A stretch of DNA of 64,000 bases from Pelodera strongyloides (lineage: Eukaryota; Nematoda; Chromadorea; Rhabditida; Rhabditidae): assembly GCA_036852015.1 (NCBI GenBank), contig JAANDG010000132.1, forward strand, positions 62,001 through 126,000, read 5' to 3'. Of the stretch, positions 1-9,552 are shown piece after piece. The notes under the pieces are model-generated. The model was not told the origin of the DNA, made no database searches, and was given only the letters and a program-made list of their open reading frames with translations. The position numbers and the translations under genes are program-made. Position 1 is the stretch's first letter; each line of letters opens with the position of its first letter.

Positions 1-1020
1 CGGTTTTCACCTGGGAAAACCCTGTGGCAAGTTGTATTTCAGCTTAGACTGAATTTGCCACACTGGTTTTCACCTGGGAAAACCCTGTGGCAAGATGTAT
101 TTCAGCTTAGACTGAATCTTGCCACACGGTTTTCATCTGGGAAAACCTGTGGCAAGATGTATTTCAGCTTAGACTGAATCTTGCCACACGGTTTTCATCT
201 GGGAAAACCATGTGGCAAGATGTATTTCAGCTTAGACTGAATCTGCCACACTGTTTTCATCTGGGAAAACCCTGTGGCAAGATGTATTTCAGCTTAGACT
301 GAATTTGCCACACGGTTTTCATCTGGGAAAACCCTGTGGCAAGATGTATTTCAGCTTAGACTGAATCTTGCCACACGGTTTTCATCTGGGAAAACCCTGT
401 GGCAAGATGTATTTCAGCTTAGACTGAATTTGCCACACGGTTTTCATCTGGGAAAACCCTGTGGCAAGATGTATTTCAGCTTAGACTGAATTTGCCACAC
501 GGTTTTCATCTGGGAAAACCCTGTGGCAAGATGTATTTCTGCTTAGACTGAATTTGCCACACTGTTTTCACCTGGGAAAACCCTGTGGCAAGATGTATTT
601 CAGCTTAGACTGAATTTGCCACACTGTTTTCACCTGGGAAAACCCTGTGGCAAGATGTATTTCAGCTTAGACTGAATTTGCCACACTGTTTTCACCTGGG
701 AAAACCCTGTGGCAAGATGTATTTCAGCTTAAACTGAATTTGCCACACGGTTTTCATCTGGGAAAACCCTGTGGCAAGATGTATTTCAGCTTAGACTGAA
801 TTTGCCACACGGTTTTCATCTGGGAAAACCCTGTGGCAAGATGTATTTCAGCTTTAGACTGAATTTGCCACACGGTTTTCATCTGGGAAAACCCTGTGGC
901 AAGATGTATTTCAGTTTAAACTGAATTTGCCACACTGTTTTCATCTGGGGAAAACCCTGTGGCAAGATATATTTCAGCTTAGACTGAATTTGCCACACGG
1001 TTTTCATCTGAGAAAACCCT
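1..1020. repeat. Minisatellite, about 62-bp unit, about 16 copies
   Basis: Tandem array of a 62-63 bp unit, visible as GGTTTTC recurring at 2, 65, 128, 190 and onward to about 1000. Copies differ by scattered substitutions and by one or two bases in length. Each unit holds inverted repeats: GGTTTTC with GAAAACC, TGTGGCAAG with CTTGCCACA, and TTCAG with CTGAA inside the second, so every unit can fold into two hairpins. The array runs off the left edge and on its right joins the second half of a TTAA MITE. There is no coding potential, and there are no unique spacers. Confidence 0.97.
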
Positions 1021-1290
1021 GCTGCAGATATTGTTGTGATAGACAGAGGTCGATAAAAGGGCCCTGTGTTTTCTAGCGTCTCCAGCCCTGCTGCGCTATT
1101 TCCCACTTACCGTGGCTGCGGTACTCCAATTGTTTTATAGATTCGAGGTAGTTTAGCTTTTTTGAGCAAGCTCTCCTACTACGGGGAGCAAAGGAAATTT
1201 ACTGCAATTTTTGTATTTTGACCGTCATAGGTCATACTATCAATATAAATTATAAAAAAGGTGCAATTCGAGGTGAACCTATCCCTTTAA
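1021..1290. mobile_element. Right half of TTAA MITE family A
   Basis: Homologous to the right half of the full copy at 8457-8943. It shares the GCGGTACTCCAATTG block, the stretch about closely spaced CTCTCCTAC, and the terminal TTCGAGGTGAACCTATCC followed by TTAA. The left half is missing and the minisatellite takes its place, so the array either grew inside the element or was joined to it by recombination. Confidence 0.85.
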
Positions 1291-2180
1291 TACAGTGGGT
1301 AATCAGACATTGCAATTGCATGAATTACTTACAACGACATTCATCCAGAAGGTAGAAAGTAAGTACGTGCGTAAGTTCCACAGCGTCCCGGTAGATAAAG
1401 CGATTGTGAAAAATCCTTGCGATATGAATAATCTTTCTTAACCCTAACGTAACGCACACGCAAACAAACAAACATGACACTTTGTGTTCACGCAAACTTT
1501 GCTCATTTGCAAAATGAATGTTTCTCTTACCAAGCCGACTCTCGGTTCGAGGAGTAGGATCACAGCGTAGATCAAAATCCCAGCCTTTCCAAATATATTA
1601 CAGCACAAAGATTGGGTTCTTCCATACATTTCGCTGATATCGTGAACGAAATGTTTTCCACCTGAAATAAGAATACATTTCCAGTGGAACAACCATTTGG
1701 TGACCAGTAGGCGAAGGTTTCCACGAAGAATTGGCCAAATTGGATATGAAAATGTTTTTCTAACGAAGAAAAAAAACCGAATCGGGTTATCAAATGGATT
1801 TCCGTTTCCCATGGCAGCCGAAAATTCTTCCAAACAAATAGATATGTGAACCAAAAACGAAAGAGTTTTTGAACAAAATCGGAACAGAGTCCCAGAGTAT
1901 GTCCATCAACTACGTCATTCGTCATCTACCTATGAAATACAGGCTATGCATATATGACACTAGACAGATACCATACAAATATCATACACTAACTAGTGAT
2001 ATCAGGATCTCTGTAAGAGAAAACCCATCTCGCGCCTTTTTTACATAGTACATGCATAGTTGGCTCCTTAGGTAAAGTCCACTAGTGAACATTATTACCT
2101 TTGCTGTAAGCGACCCAGGCAGATAAAAATGAAGCCTACGGCACATTCAAAACTGGGTAACTAACACAGGAGTATGGGAA
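1291..2180. other. No gene seen
   Basis: AT-rich sequence without exons that can be joined, tRNA-like signals or clear inverted repeats. The open frames on the minus strand around 1444-1925 lack splice context and any family resemblance, and I regard them as chance. Confidence 0.5.
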
Positions 2181-2182
2181 AC

Positions 2183-2252
2183 CAAAAACGGATATGGCCC
2201 CGATCAAGTCCCTCGAAAAATAGAGTCTTGATCGGGGCCATATCGGGGTTTC
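2183..2252. repeat. Short palindrome around GGCCCCGATCAAG
   Basis: GGATATGGCCCCGATCAAG is followed about 20 bases later by its inverse CTTGATCGGGGCCATATC, with GGAAACC outside on the left and GGTTTCC on the right. Related CCCCGAT-rich foldbacks occur at 28533-28644 and, more loosely, at 8095-8190, so this is probably a short dispersed foldback family. Confidence 0.65.
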
Positions 2253-2629
2253 CATTTTCCTGTGCCGCAAATATGGTGTGCTACTCTGGGAAAACGGGGT
2301 TGGAAGGCTGAATTCAAAGTCTGGTTTTCACAAACGTCACAGTACCGGGTACCGGGTATAACTCCACGGCGAAAAAACAATGATGGGTACCATTGGTTTC
2401 CCAATCTGCAATCTACTGGGTAAAAAAAATTAAAACCATGCTAATTCCTAGTTCCAAATCCTTTTGTAAGCTATCAGATGTACACTGGAATGAATGGTTT
2501 GTTCGACTGTTTGTGTGGGAATCCTAGGATCTCATGCATTCTTCTGGTAATGACAATCACCAAATAATCCCTAATTTTGAAGGAATATGTGCCCATGGAT
2601 GCTAGCTAAACTATGTTAGCAAAACGCGC

Positions 2630-3010
2630 TCCTCGCTATTCTCCTCGCTCCTCGCTCGCTCTTCTCGCTCGCTCAGATTCCTCGCTCTCTCGCTCGTCGC
2701 TGAAACTCCTCGCTCAGATTCAGTTGAGTAGTGCGCGGCACAAAACGGGCTTAGCAAAAGTTTTGCCGGATTCTTGCTTGACTACCCTTTGGTAAAAACC
2801 CGACGAAGATTTGGCGAAAGAGCCGCGCACCCACTTTGTCTGTTTCTGCATATATTTTCACTTTTCTTCCGGTGGGTCTGGGCGCGTCGCACTTTCGCCG
2901 GGCGCACTAGGCGAGCTTCTGGCGAAGAATGGGCGAAGCGGCGTGCTGCAAAACCTGGGCGAAACCTCTTTTTCGCTGCATTATTTCAAAGTTACGTGTT
3001 GGCATTGCTT
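2630..3010. repeat. CTCGCT-rich stretch plus GGGCGAA-type dispersed repeat
   Basis: The left part (2630-2720) is a degenerate CTCGCT array. The right part (2780-3010) has recurrent GGGCGAAG/TGGCGAA words, a GCGCGTCGCACTTTCGCC block and TTTCAAAGTTACGTGTTG. The same arrangement returns at 49150-49390 and, inverted, at 49880-50170, so it is a dispersed repeat and not a gene. Confidence 0.7.
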
Positions 3011-3727
3011 GCCATGAGCATGTGTTCCTGGGGTAGTTGTCTTGCCACTAACCGGGTGTGAATATTACTTGCAAATCCATTTTTATGCACCTGAATCGCC
3101 TGCAGCACTGTTGGGCATAGAATGGGCGTGAACCAAGCTGCCATGGTCTGCATTTCACATGTCACACACACCTGCATTCTATGAGGCATGCATATACAAG
3201 TAGCCGCTTGTCCTGCTCACTTTATTTTGTAACCTTCGAGCATTATTCTTATCGAACTTCTTTTGCAATGTTCTAAATGTTAGAGTGCCGGCCAGTTTTT
3301 GTAGCACATATAGTATTATGCAGCATATGCAAATGAGCGTAAATTAGAAGAATAAACTGACCCCAATTCGGCCCCACTTATCAGCATAAATACATAAGAA
3401 TTTCAAAAATATACGGTACTTCGCTTTATCATTCAACATATTTTCAAGTGCCGATTTCTATTATTTCTGACCAGCCGTTCGAAGAGCCCTACGGACTCTT
3501 CTCCGACTGGAGGAATCGGCCTTCGGCCGATTGTTTCCCTATTCAAAAAAAAAGAATTGCTACAATTTAAAAAGTTAACTCTCGTCTCTTTCTCCTCCCA
3601 CACATTCACACGTCTCTGATTGTGGAAACGTATAATAATCAGTTTGGGTCACCACTTGACTAATGCTACCATGCAAATTTGCTATTGAAGGTGCTGTATG
3701 TAGGGCAGAGGATTATCCTTGTGATAA

Positions 3728-3812
3728 GCTAGCATAGCTCAGCAGGTAAAGAGTGTTGGGCTGTGAAGCGAGAGATTGTGTGCTGCTGTGGGTTCGAATC
3801 CCGCCAGCGGCA
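3728..3812 (+). repeat. tRNA-like SINE head (A box and B box)
   Basis: TAGCTCAGCAGG matches a pol III A box and GGTTCGAATCC is an exact B box, about 55 bases apart. The D stem (GCTC/GAGT) and the T stem (GTGGG/CCCGC) can pair. The anticodon stem and the 7-bp acceptor stem do not pair, so this is not a working tRNA gene. The likely reading is a tRNA-derived SINE promoter or a decayed tRNA. The loop CTGTGAA would carry a His-type GTG anticodon if the ancestor was tRNA-His, which is only a guess. Confidence 0.65.
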
Positions 3813-4008
3813 AAGATTTTGTATGTTCTCATTCGATTGTGAATAGAATATTTTCTTTATGAAAGGATTTCGTTGCGTGCATACAAACAAAAGACCAAGT
3901 AAACTCTTCTCCTTTATATAATAAGATAATTGCAGAGCACATATATATACAATGCTAGAGTTATAGAGTACGTAATCATAAACTTTCAAAAAAAAAAAAA
4001 ATTACCCA

Positions 4009-4182
4009 GAGGCCGGTTTCACAAAAATTTAACGCAGGGGTAGGTTACAGGCGTCTCCTGATTTAGCGTGCTCTCTCGGCCTTCTCTCGCTGCCTGTCAA
4101 GGCAGACACAGCCGAGAGAGCACTCCAAACAGGAGACGTCTGTAACCTACCCCAGCGTTAAATTTTTGTGAAACTGGCCTCA
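4009..4182. mobile_element. Foldback MITE with GAGGCC ends
   Basis: Near-perfect inverted repeat. The left arm begins GAGGCCGGTTTCACAAAAAT and continues through AACGCAGGGGTAGGTTACAG; the right arm is its inverse, ending GAAACTGGCCTC. Arms are about 60 bp and include GTCTCCTG and CTCTCGGC blocks around a short centre. No coding capacity. Confidence 0.9.
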
Positions 4183-4948
4183 GCAGGTATGCGTGTTTGC
4201 GAGATTTTCAAAAAAAAGAGTAGGTGGCTCAGGCACATGTATAAAAAGTTTTCCCCGATTATTCTGTGATAAAACTCCCAGATTGCTAAAATGTGGTTGC
4301 GAAAACCATTTTGCATAATATGCGAATTTGCGTGATTTATTCACAACTAGTTACCGTAGTCTGCTCCCAAAAATAGCCAAAAACGGGGTTCTAGTCGTGC
4401 AAAGAATATGTTAATCATTATCAAGCAGCATTTTACTATATGCAACACTCGTATTTTAGGGCCAGAAACGCATTTTCAAGCTCAGACTGCTGTTGATTTC
4501 TGAGGCCTGAGAAGCCCTTTTGCAAATATCTTCCCCAATTTTGCATAATATGCCACGTTTCCGCAGCCACGTTTGAGTAATCTGGGAGATCCAACACGGA
4601 ACAATTGGGGAACAGTTATATGTACGTGCGCCTGAGCCGATAGTGCGGGAATGTTTTCCCCATGCATCAGCCTACTAATACAATATAACACCACATAATA
4701 ATAAAGAAGCTAGACCTCTAGTATGTGCCTAGCGTGTTTCCTCTGTGTGTGTTTTTTTTTTCTCTCTTGTTTGCATTTTAAAGGGTCAGGCTCACGAGAA
4801 AAACGCTATTTTGCTATTTTGCCATAATATTCCGGTTCTCCATACCATACGAGTTTACACATGGAAAAGTCATTGTGCAGATATAATAGCTATTAGACAC
4901 TGCAATTATAATGTACCGACACTCCGCATTATCGTACATTATAAATTA

Positions 4949-5132
4949 TAACATTTGGTTTTCTATGGCTAACTGTGGACCTTGGATCGGACGCAACTTT
5001 TTAATCAATGAATTTCTCGCTGAAAACAGCGTTTTTCGTCGGATTTTTTCCAACACTATGTTTTTCATAATGTCCAGTTAATAAAGACACAAAGTATACA
5101 TAAGGGTCAAAACGGTGACCGCGCCCCTTTAA
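4949..5132. mobile_element. Half copy of MITE family E
   Basis: Matches one arm of the family E element at 20817-21263: ACATTTGGTTTT, GCTAACTGTGG, TTTCTCGCTGAAA, TTCCAACACTATG, then AAAACGGTGACCGCG before TTAA. Only one arm is present. Its terminal TTAA is also the start of the next element. Confidence 0.8.
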
Positions 5133-5311
5133 AGCGAAATACCGGCCGGTTTTTGAAACGCATCGAATACTCCCTGCTTTACTATGCTTCGTATGCAAAT
5201 GAGCATAAATTTGAATGAAAAATAGACCCCAATAGACCCCTTTTAGCATAACTGCATAATAATGCTGATATTTGAGATGCGTTTCAAAAGCCGGCTGGTA
5301 TTTCGCTTTAA
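5129..5311. mobile_element. TTAA MITE family D
   Basis: 183-bp element with inverted ends: TTAAAGCGAAATACCGGCCG and, inverted, CCGGCTGGTATTTCGCTTTAA. The interior carries GCAAATGAGCATAAATT and GACCCC. The same family lies at 34665, 36925, 60524 and 62378. Confidence 0.92.
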
Positions 5312-6267
5312 AAGACAAGTTATTCAGACTGCATGCAAATTTAAGATTCCCGGTTCGAATTCTAGCTAAATAGTTGAATTTGCATATAACCAATGCATGC
5401 ATGCAGCTTTCGCCATAATATGCAAAAAAATACGATAATGAGGAGAGTCGGGTTATTATAATTGCCGAGTCTAATGGCTATATCTACACAATGACGTTCC
5501 CATGTGTTAACTCGTATGGAGAACCGGAATATTATGGCAAACTAGCAAAATTGTGTTTTTTTCTCGCCCTTTAATATGAGAGCTGTTTTATGGAATAAAG
5601 AGTCCTTAATAGCCCGTATTTTCGGGTCGACGGAAACGTTCCGTCTGGGAAATCCTTTGTATGCAAATTTCTCGACTATCTAGACTAGCTGGAGGAAAAA
5701 TTTTCGTGCGAATGAGCTCCCAAACGGAACATTCCCGTCGACCCGAGAATACGGGCTAATAACAATGCGACTCATTTTAATTGTAATTTATTTTAGAATA
5801 ATTAATTGGTTTGTGCGTGAAGAAACGTGGAGTTGCGGAAGAACAAAAAAACGAAACGAGACAATGTGCCATTGTGAAAAGTGCTTATCGGACCAGATGC
5901 AGGAAACTATCGTAAATTTATTTTTCGTTTTTCGCAAACAAAAATGTTCCTCAAAGTGTCATCACATCCGGTTTTTGAAAACTGTGTTGGACGATGCACT
6001 GAGACCCGATGAGTTGCGCGCCGCACCATTTCGGGAAACAAAATGCGCGCCGCAAAGAAATGGGAAACAAAATGCGCGCCGAACATAAATGGCGCGCAAA
6101 GTGTTTCCCGAAAAGGTGCGGAAAAGGTGCGGAAATAGTGCGTCGCGCAAGTTGCGCCCCGCACCATTTCCGCACCTTTTCGGCAACGTTTTTGAAACCG
6201 CTCGGAGGATCGGCCGTAAGTGCAGTTGTTGTACTAATATTTTTCCGCAAGCACAGAGCTCACATGT

Positions 6268-6348
6268 GTTCTTTGGCCGAGTGGTCTAAGGCGCTGTTCA
6301 GAGAAAGTATCTAACAAGAGTGTCGGGTTCGAATCCAACACGGTGCTT
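6268..6348 (+). repeat. Class-II tRNA-like sequence, left palindrome arm
   Basis: GGCCGAGTGGTCTAAGGCG is a typical Leu/Ser-type D-arm with A box, and GGGTTCGAATCC is a B box. TGTTC..TAACA flanks the anticodon region. The T-stem closing pairs and the acceptor stem (5' TTCTTTG-like against 3' GGTGCTT) do not pair, so charging is unlikely. It could still be transcribed by pol III. A tRNA-Leu ancestor is the best guess. Confidence 0.6.
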
Positions 6349-6738
6349 TCTTTTTGCAGTTGCTACTTTTCCCGCACCGTTTCCGCACCTTTTCGGCAAC
6401 GGTTTGGGGGTGTTTCCCGCACCAAAACGGCAACTGGAGGGAGTGAAAAAACTTTTGAGGCGCGCATCAAATTCTTTTGCGGGAAACACCCCCAAACTGT
6501 TGCCGCGCGCAACTCTTGAGTTTCGTTGTGTATTCCCATGCGGTCGTAATGAATGTAACAACGAAACTCAAGAGTTGCGCGCGGCAACAGTTTGGGGGTG
6601 TTTCCCGCAAAAGAATTTGATGCGCGCCGCAAAAGTTTTTCCACCGACTCTGGTTGCCGTTTTGATGCGGGAAACACCCCCAAACCGTTGCCGAAAAGGT
6701 GCGGAAACGGTGAGGGAAAAGTAGCAACTGCAAAAAGA

Positions 6739-6819
6739 AAGCAGCGTGTTGGATTCGAACCCTACACTCTTGTTAGATACTTTCTCTTAACAGCGCCTTA
6801 GACCACTCGGCCACACAAC
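6739..6819 (-). repeat. Class-II tRNA-like sequence, right palindrome arm
   Basis: Mirror copy of the left-arm sequence, with the same GGCCGAGTGGTCTAAGGCG and GGGTTCGAATCC boxes on the minus strand. Here TGTTA pairs perfectly with TAACA around the presumed anticodon arm, and TTAAGA would place a Leu-type TAA anticodon. The acceptor stem is again not complementary. The two copies point towards the palindrome centre, each reading inward. Confidence 0.6.
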
Positions 6820-7296
6820 ACATGTGAGACCTGTGCTTGCGGAAAAATATTAGTACAACAACTGCACTAACGGCAGATCCTCCGAGCGCTTTCAAAAACG
6901 TTGCCGAAAAGGTGCGGAAATGGTGCGGGGCGCAAGTTGCGCGCCGCACCATTTCCGCACCGTTTCCGCACCTTTTCGGGAAACACTTTGCGAGCCATTT
7001 CTATTCCGCGCGCATTTTGTTTCCCATTCCTTTGCGGCGCGCATTTTGTTTCCCGAAATGGTGCGGCGCGCAACTCATCGGCTCTCAGTGAACCAACGGT
7101 GCGGTGCGATACTGTCCAGTTTTTTAATATATTCGTATTAGTTTACACTACATGGACAAGGGAATGTCGTCCAACATATGTTCCCAAACCCTATGTTATA
7201 AAGATATCACACTCCGCTTAAATATACTAGCACTAGTACATACCAATGCGGCAAGACTCCAAATTTGAAAAAAAAAAACAATTTAGCTTTATTGGT

Positions 7297-8044
7297 AATT
7301 AACTGCCGTTTCGCGAGGACGAAACAGGGCGAATCTGGACCAAAAATCATTCAGCGCGGCTTTCACTTTCCATACATAATCACAATTTGAAACTCGCTGC
7401 AAAAATTGAAGATCAGGGACAAATTTGAATTAGTACTGATGTATGCGCTGGATAGATAACAACCCTACGGCCTCAGGCCCAGTACACCCCGGCGTCGGGG
7501 GTGCTTCAGCAACAAGCCCTTGCTCCAAGGGTTATCAGCAACGTCCCCACTGCTGCCAGGGGGAGAACCTCGTCGATGTTCGTCGACCGAAATGGGAGTG
7601 AATTCTGGGCTATGGCCCTGGGTTAAGTAGCGAAATCTTTAGGCGGGATTAGTATTGCGGTAACCAATAAGCGATAAGGGGCGGAGCTTACATTAATGCA
7701 GAATTTTGCAAAAACATGATAAATGTGTGAATATCACGTGAAGTTCAAAGAACGAATCTTGTGATAATATTACGGAAATTGTTATGTAAACAAATTAAAA
7801 TTAATGAAAACATAAATAATGCAAGAATGTGAAACAATAATGACGTAATATAATGAAATATGATAACGACCTTAAAGAATAAGGTTGAATTTAAAGTGCT
7901 AAACAGGAGTTTACGCACAGATCTTCACACGCAAGTATGATAATAAGAGATAAGTTTCTCAATCAATGAGTTTCTATATGGAAAGCGAAAGCCGCCCTGA
8001 ATGATTTTTTGAGGTGTTTCTCGTTTCCGAAACAGCAGTTAAAT
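7297..8044. mobile_element. Divergent foldback element with GC-rich core
   Basis: TTAACTGCCGTTTCGCGAGG at the left returns inverted at the right as CTCGTTTCCGAAACAGCAGTTAA. AATCATTCAG and GGCTTTC.CTTTCCATA are also mirrored. Arms of roughly 90 bp enclose about 560 bp, including a GC-rich segment (7465-7620) with no recognisable gene. Confidence 0.6.
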
Positions 8045-8456
8045 ACTTTATGATCAAAAGTTTTGGGAAAATTACCTGACCATATCGCTTTTTAAATAAT
8101 TGGGAATATCGAGCCATCTTCCCGAATGGGCCGCGTTATTTGTGATCGGGCTTATTTCGGACCTTGATCGGGGCGATGTGCCTGGGTTTGGTTTGAATAA
8201 TTGAGGCGTTATCGGGATTTTCACATTTTCCTGTTTATTTCTTCTAAATTCAAAATGATTTGATCTTTGTTGTAGAGACTCTACAAAAGCTATGAATTGG
8301 AAAGGCAACGAACTGGGAGTGAGGTAAGTTGCAAAAATATTTTTTTGTTTGTTTGAAACAATCACGAGATAAACAGATCTTTTACATTTTAATATGATTT
8401 TCTTTCTCGATACCAGTTAACACATGAAATATTGTTTATCTCGTGAGCCTGTCCCT

Positions 8457-8943
8457 TTAAAGGGATAGGTTCACCTCGAATTGCACCTTTTTTTATAATT
8501 TATATTGATAGTATGACCGTATGACGTATGACGGTCAAAATGCGAAAATTGCAGTAAATTTCCTTTGCTCCCCGAAGTAGGAGAGCTTGCTCAAAAAGCT
8601 AAACTACCTCGAATTTATAAAGCAATTGGAGTACCGCAGCCGTGGTAAGTGTGAAATAGCGTTGCAGGGCTGGAGACGCTAGAATATACAGGGCCCTTTT
8701 ATCATCCTCTGTCTATCACAACAATTTCTGCACCTCCAACCCTGTCACGCTATTTCCCATTTAGATAGGCTGCGGTACTCCAATTGTTTTATAAATTCGA
8801 GGTAGTTTAGCTTTTTGAGCAACTCTCCTACCTCGGGAAGAAAAGGTGATTTTATGTAATTTTCGCATTGTAAAGGTTTTCGGCCATACTATCAATAGAA
8901 AGCATTCAAAAAGGTGCAAATCCTAGTGAACCTATCCCTTTAA
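8457..8943. mobile_element. TTAA MITE family A, full copy
   Basis: 487-bp element. The left end TTAAAGGGATAGGTTCACC is mirrored at the right by GTGAACCTATCCCTTTAA, and the arms extend about 200 bp with the GCGGTACTCCAATTG and TCGAGGTAGTTTAGCTTTT blocks on both sides. It begins on a TTAA that is also the end of another MITE fragment (CGTGAGCCTGTCCC before TTAA). On the right it is followed by a family C fragment. Confidence 0.88.
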
Positions 8944-9330
8944 GGATATATGGACATTATAATTGCCGTGTAGCTATATCTACAAAATGACGTTCCCATG
9001 TGTAAACTCGTATTGAGAATAGGAAAATATATTTTCTAAAAAGCCTTTTATAAAAAGCACAACCAAACGAGCTATTTGACAAGGACATTTGACAAAGATT
9101 TTCATCCAACAGTGCAAAATTACACGTTTCCAGATTTTTGATCTCGCGCTATATGCCGTGAGGCTGTCGATGATTAGGATTGACAATCTACAAGAAAAGT
9201 ACATGCCGGAGGGCCTGAGGTGGAGTGATATTTTTCTCCCGAGACAGTTTGAGCACTAACTTGTTTATTCTCTATTTTTATTAACGGCTTTAGGAAATAA
9301 ACAACGCTAAACTGCTAAACATTAGGATAT

Positions 9331-9552
9331 AGGCCAATATCGCAATTGCCACGCCCAATATAGAGCATATTGCTCAATTTGGCGCGAAGGGGCTGACAAC
9401 TGCGATAGATAGGCTATGGTGAATTGCTGAATACTGCGTGAATTTTGCGCGCTTGCAAATTAGAAAAATATCGTATCCTACTATATTTGACATGGAGAAT
9501 CAGATCGAATCATCACAAATAGAGGTCATTTGAAATGGGCCTGACCCTTTAA
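9331..9552. mobile_element. Right half of MITE family F
   Basis: Matches the right half of the complete copies at 15833 and 63485: GCCAATATCGCAATTGCC, GACAACTGCGATA, TGAATACTGCGTGAATTTTG, TCGTATCCTACTATATTTGA, ending GGGCCTGACCCTTTAA. The left half is absent. Confidence 0.85.

Larger units (their letters stand above)
4778..5574. mobile_element. TTAA MITE family C, interrupted by two other MITEs
   Basis: Ends with TTAA on both sides. The arms of about 130 bp match in inverted orientation and include TTTGCCATAATATTCCGG, CGAGTTTACAC and GCAATTATAAT. The middle holds a half copy of family E (4949-5132) joined at one TTAA to a complete family D element (5129-5311). This is nested insertion, so family C is the oldest of the three here. 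Confidence 0.88.
5997..7090. repeat. 1.1-kb giant palindrome with a tRNA-like sequence in each arm
   Basis: Two arms of about 540 bp in inverted orientation, centred near 6543. Each arm contains, from the outside in: CACTGAGA, GATGAGTTGCGCG, several GCGCGCCGCA and GGTGCGGAAA blocks that form smaller palindromes of their own, AACGTTTTTGAAA, GTGCAGTTGTTGTAC, a class-II tRNA-like sequence, CCCCCAAAC, and the central pair CTTGAGTTTCGTTGT/ACAACGAAACTCAAG. Arms differ by scattered substitutions. GC content is far above the surroundings. The Arg/Cys-rich open frames across it are products of the repeats, not genes. Confidence 0.92.

Noticed and set aside
1..1020. CRISPR-like array of regular repeats
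   Set aside because: Units are contiguous with no unique spacers and the genome is eukaryotic. It is a minisatellite.
1444..1925. Two overlapping minus-strand ORFs of 117-136 codons
   Set aside because: They overlap in different frames, have no family motifs, no splice partners and no codon pattern distinct from the surroundings.
5335..5385. Possible tRNA T-arm (GGTTCGAATTC)
   Set aside because: Only a B box-like word; no A box at the right distance and no acceptor stem.
6268..6348. Functional tRNA-Leu gene
   Set aside because: Acceptor and T-stem closing pairs do not form; kept as tRNA-like only.
5907..7221. Overlapping 70-130 codon frames rich in Arg, Ala, Cys and Pro
   Set aside because: Both strands of a GC-rich palindrome are open by composition, and frames mirror each other across the centre.
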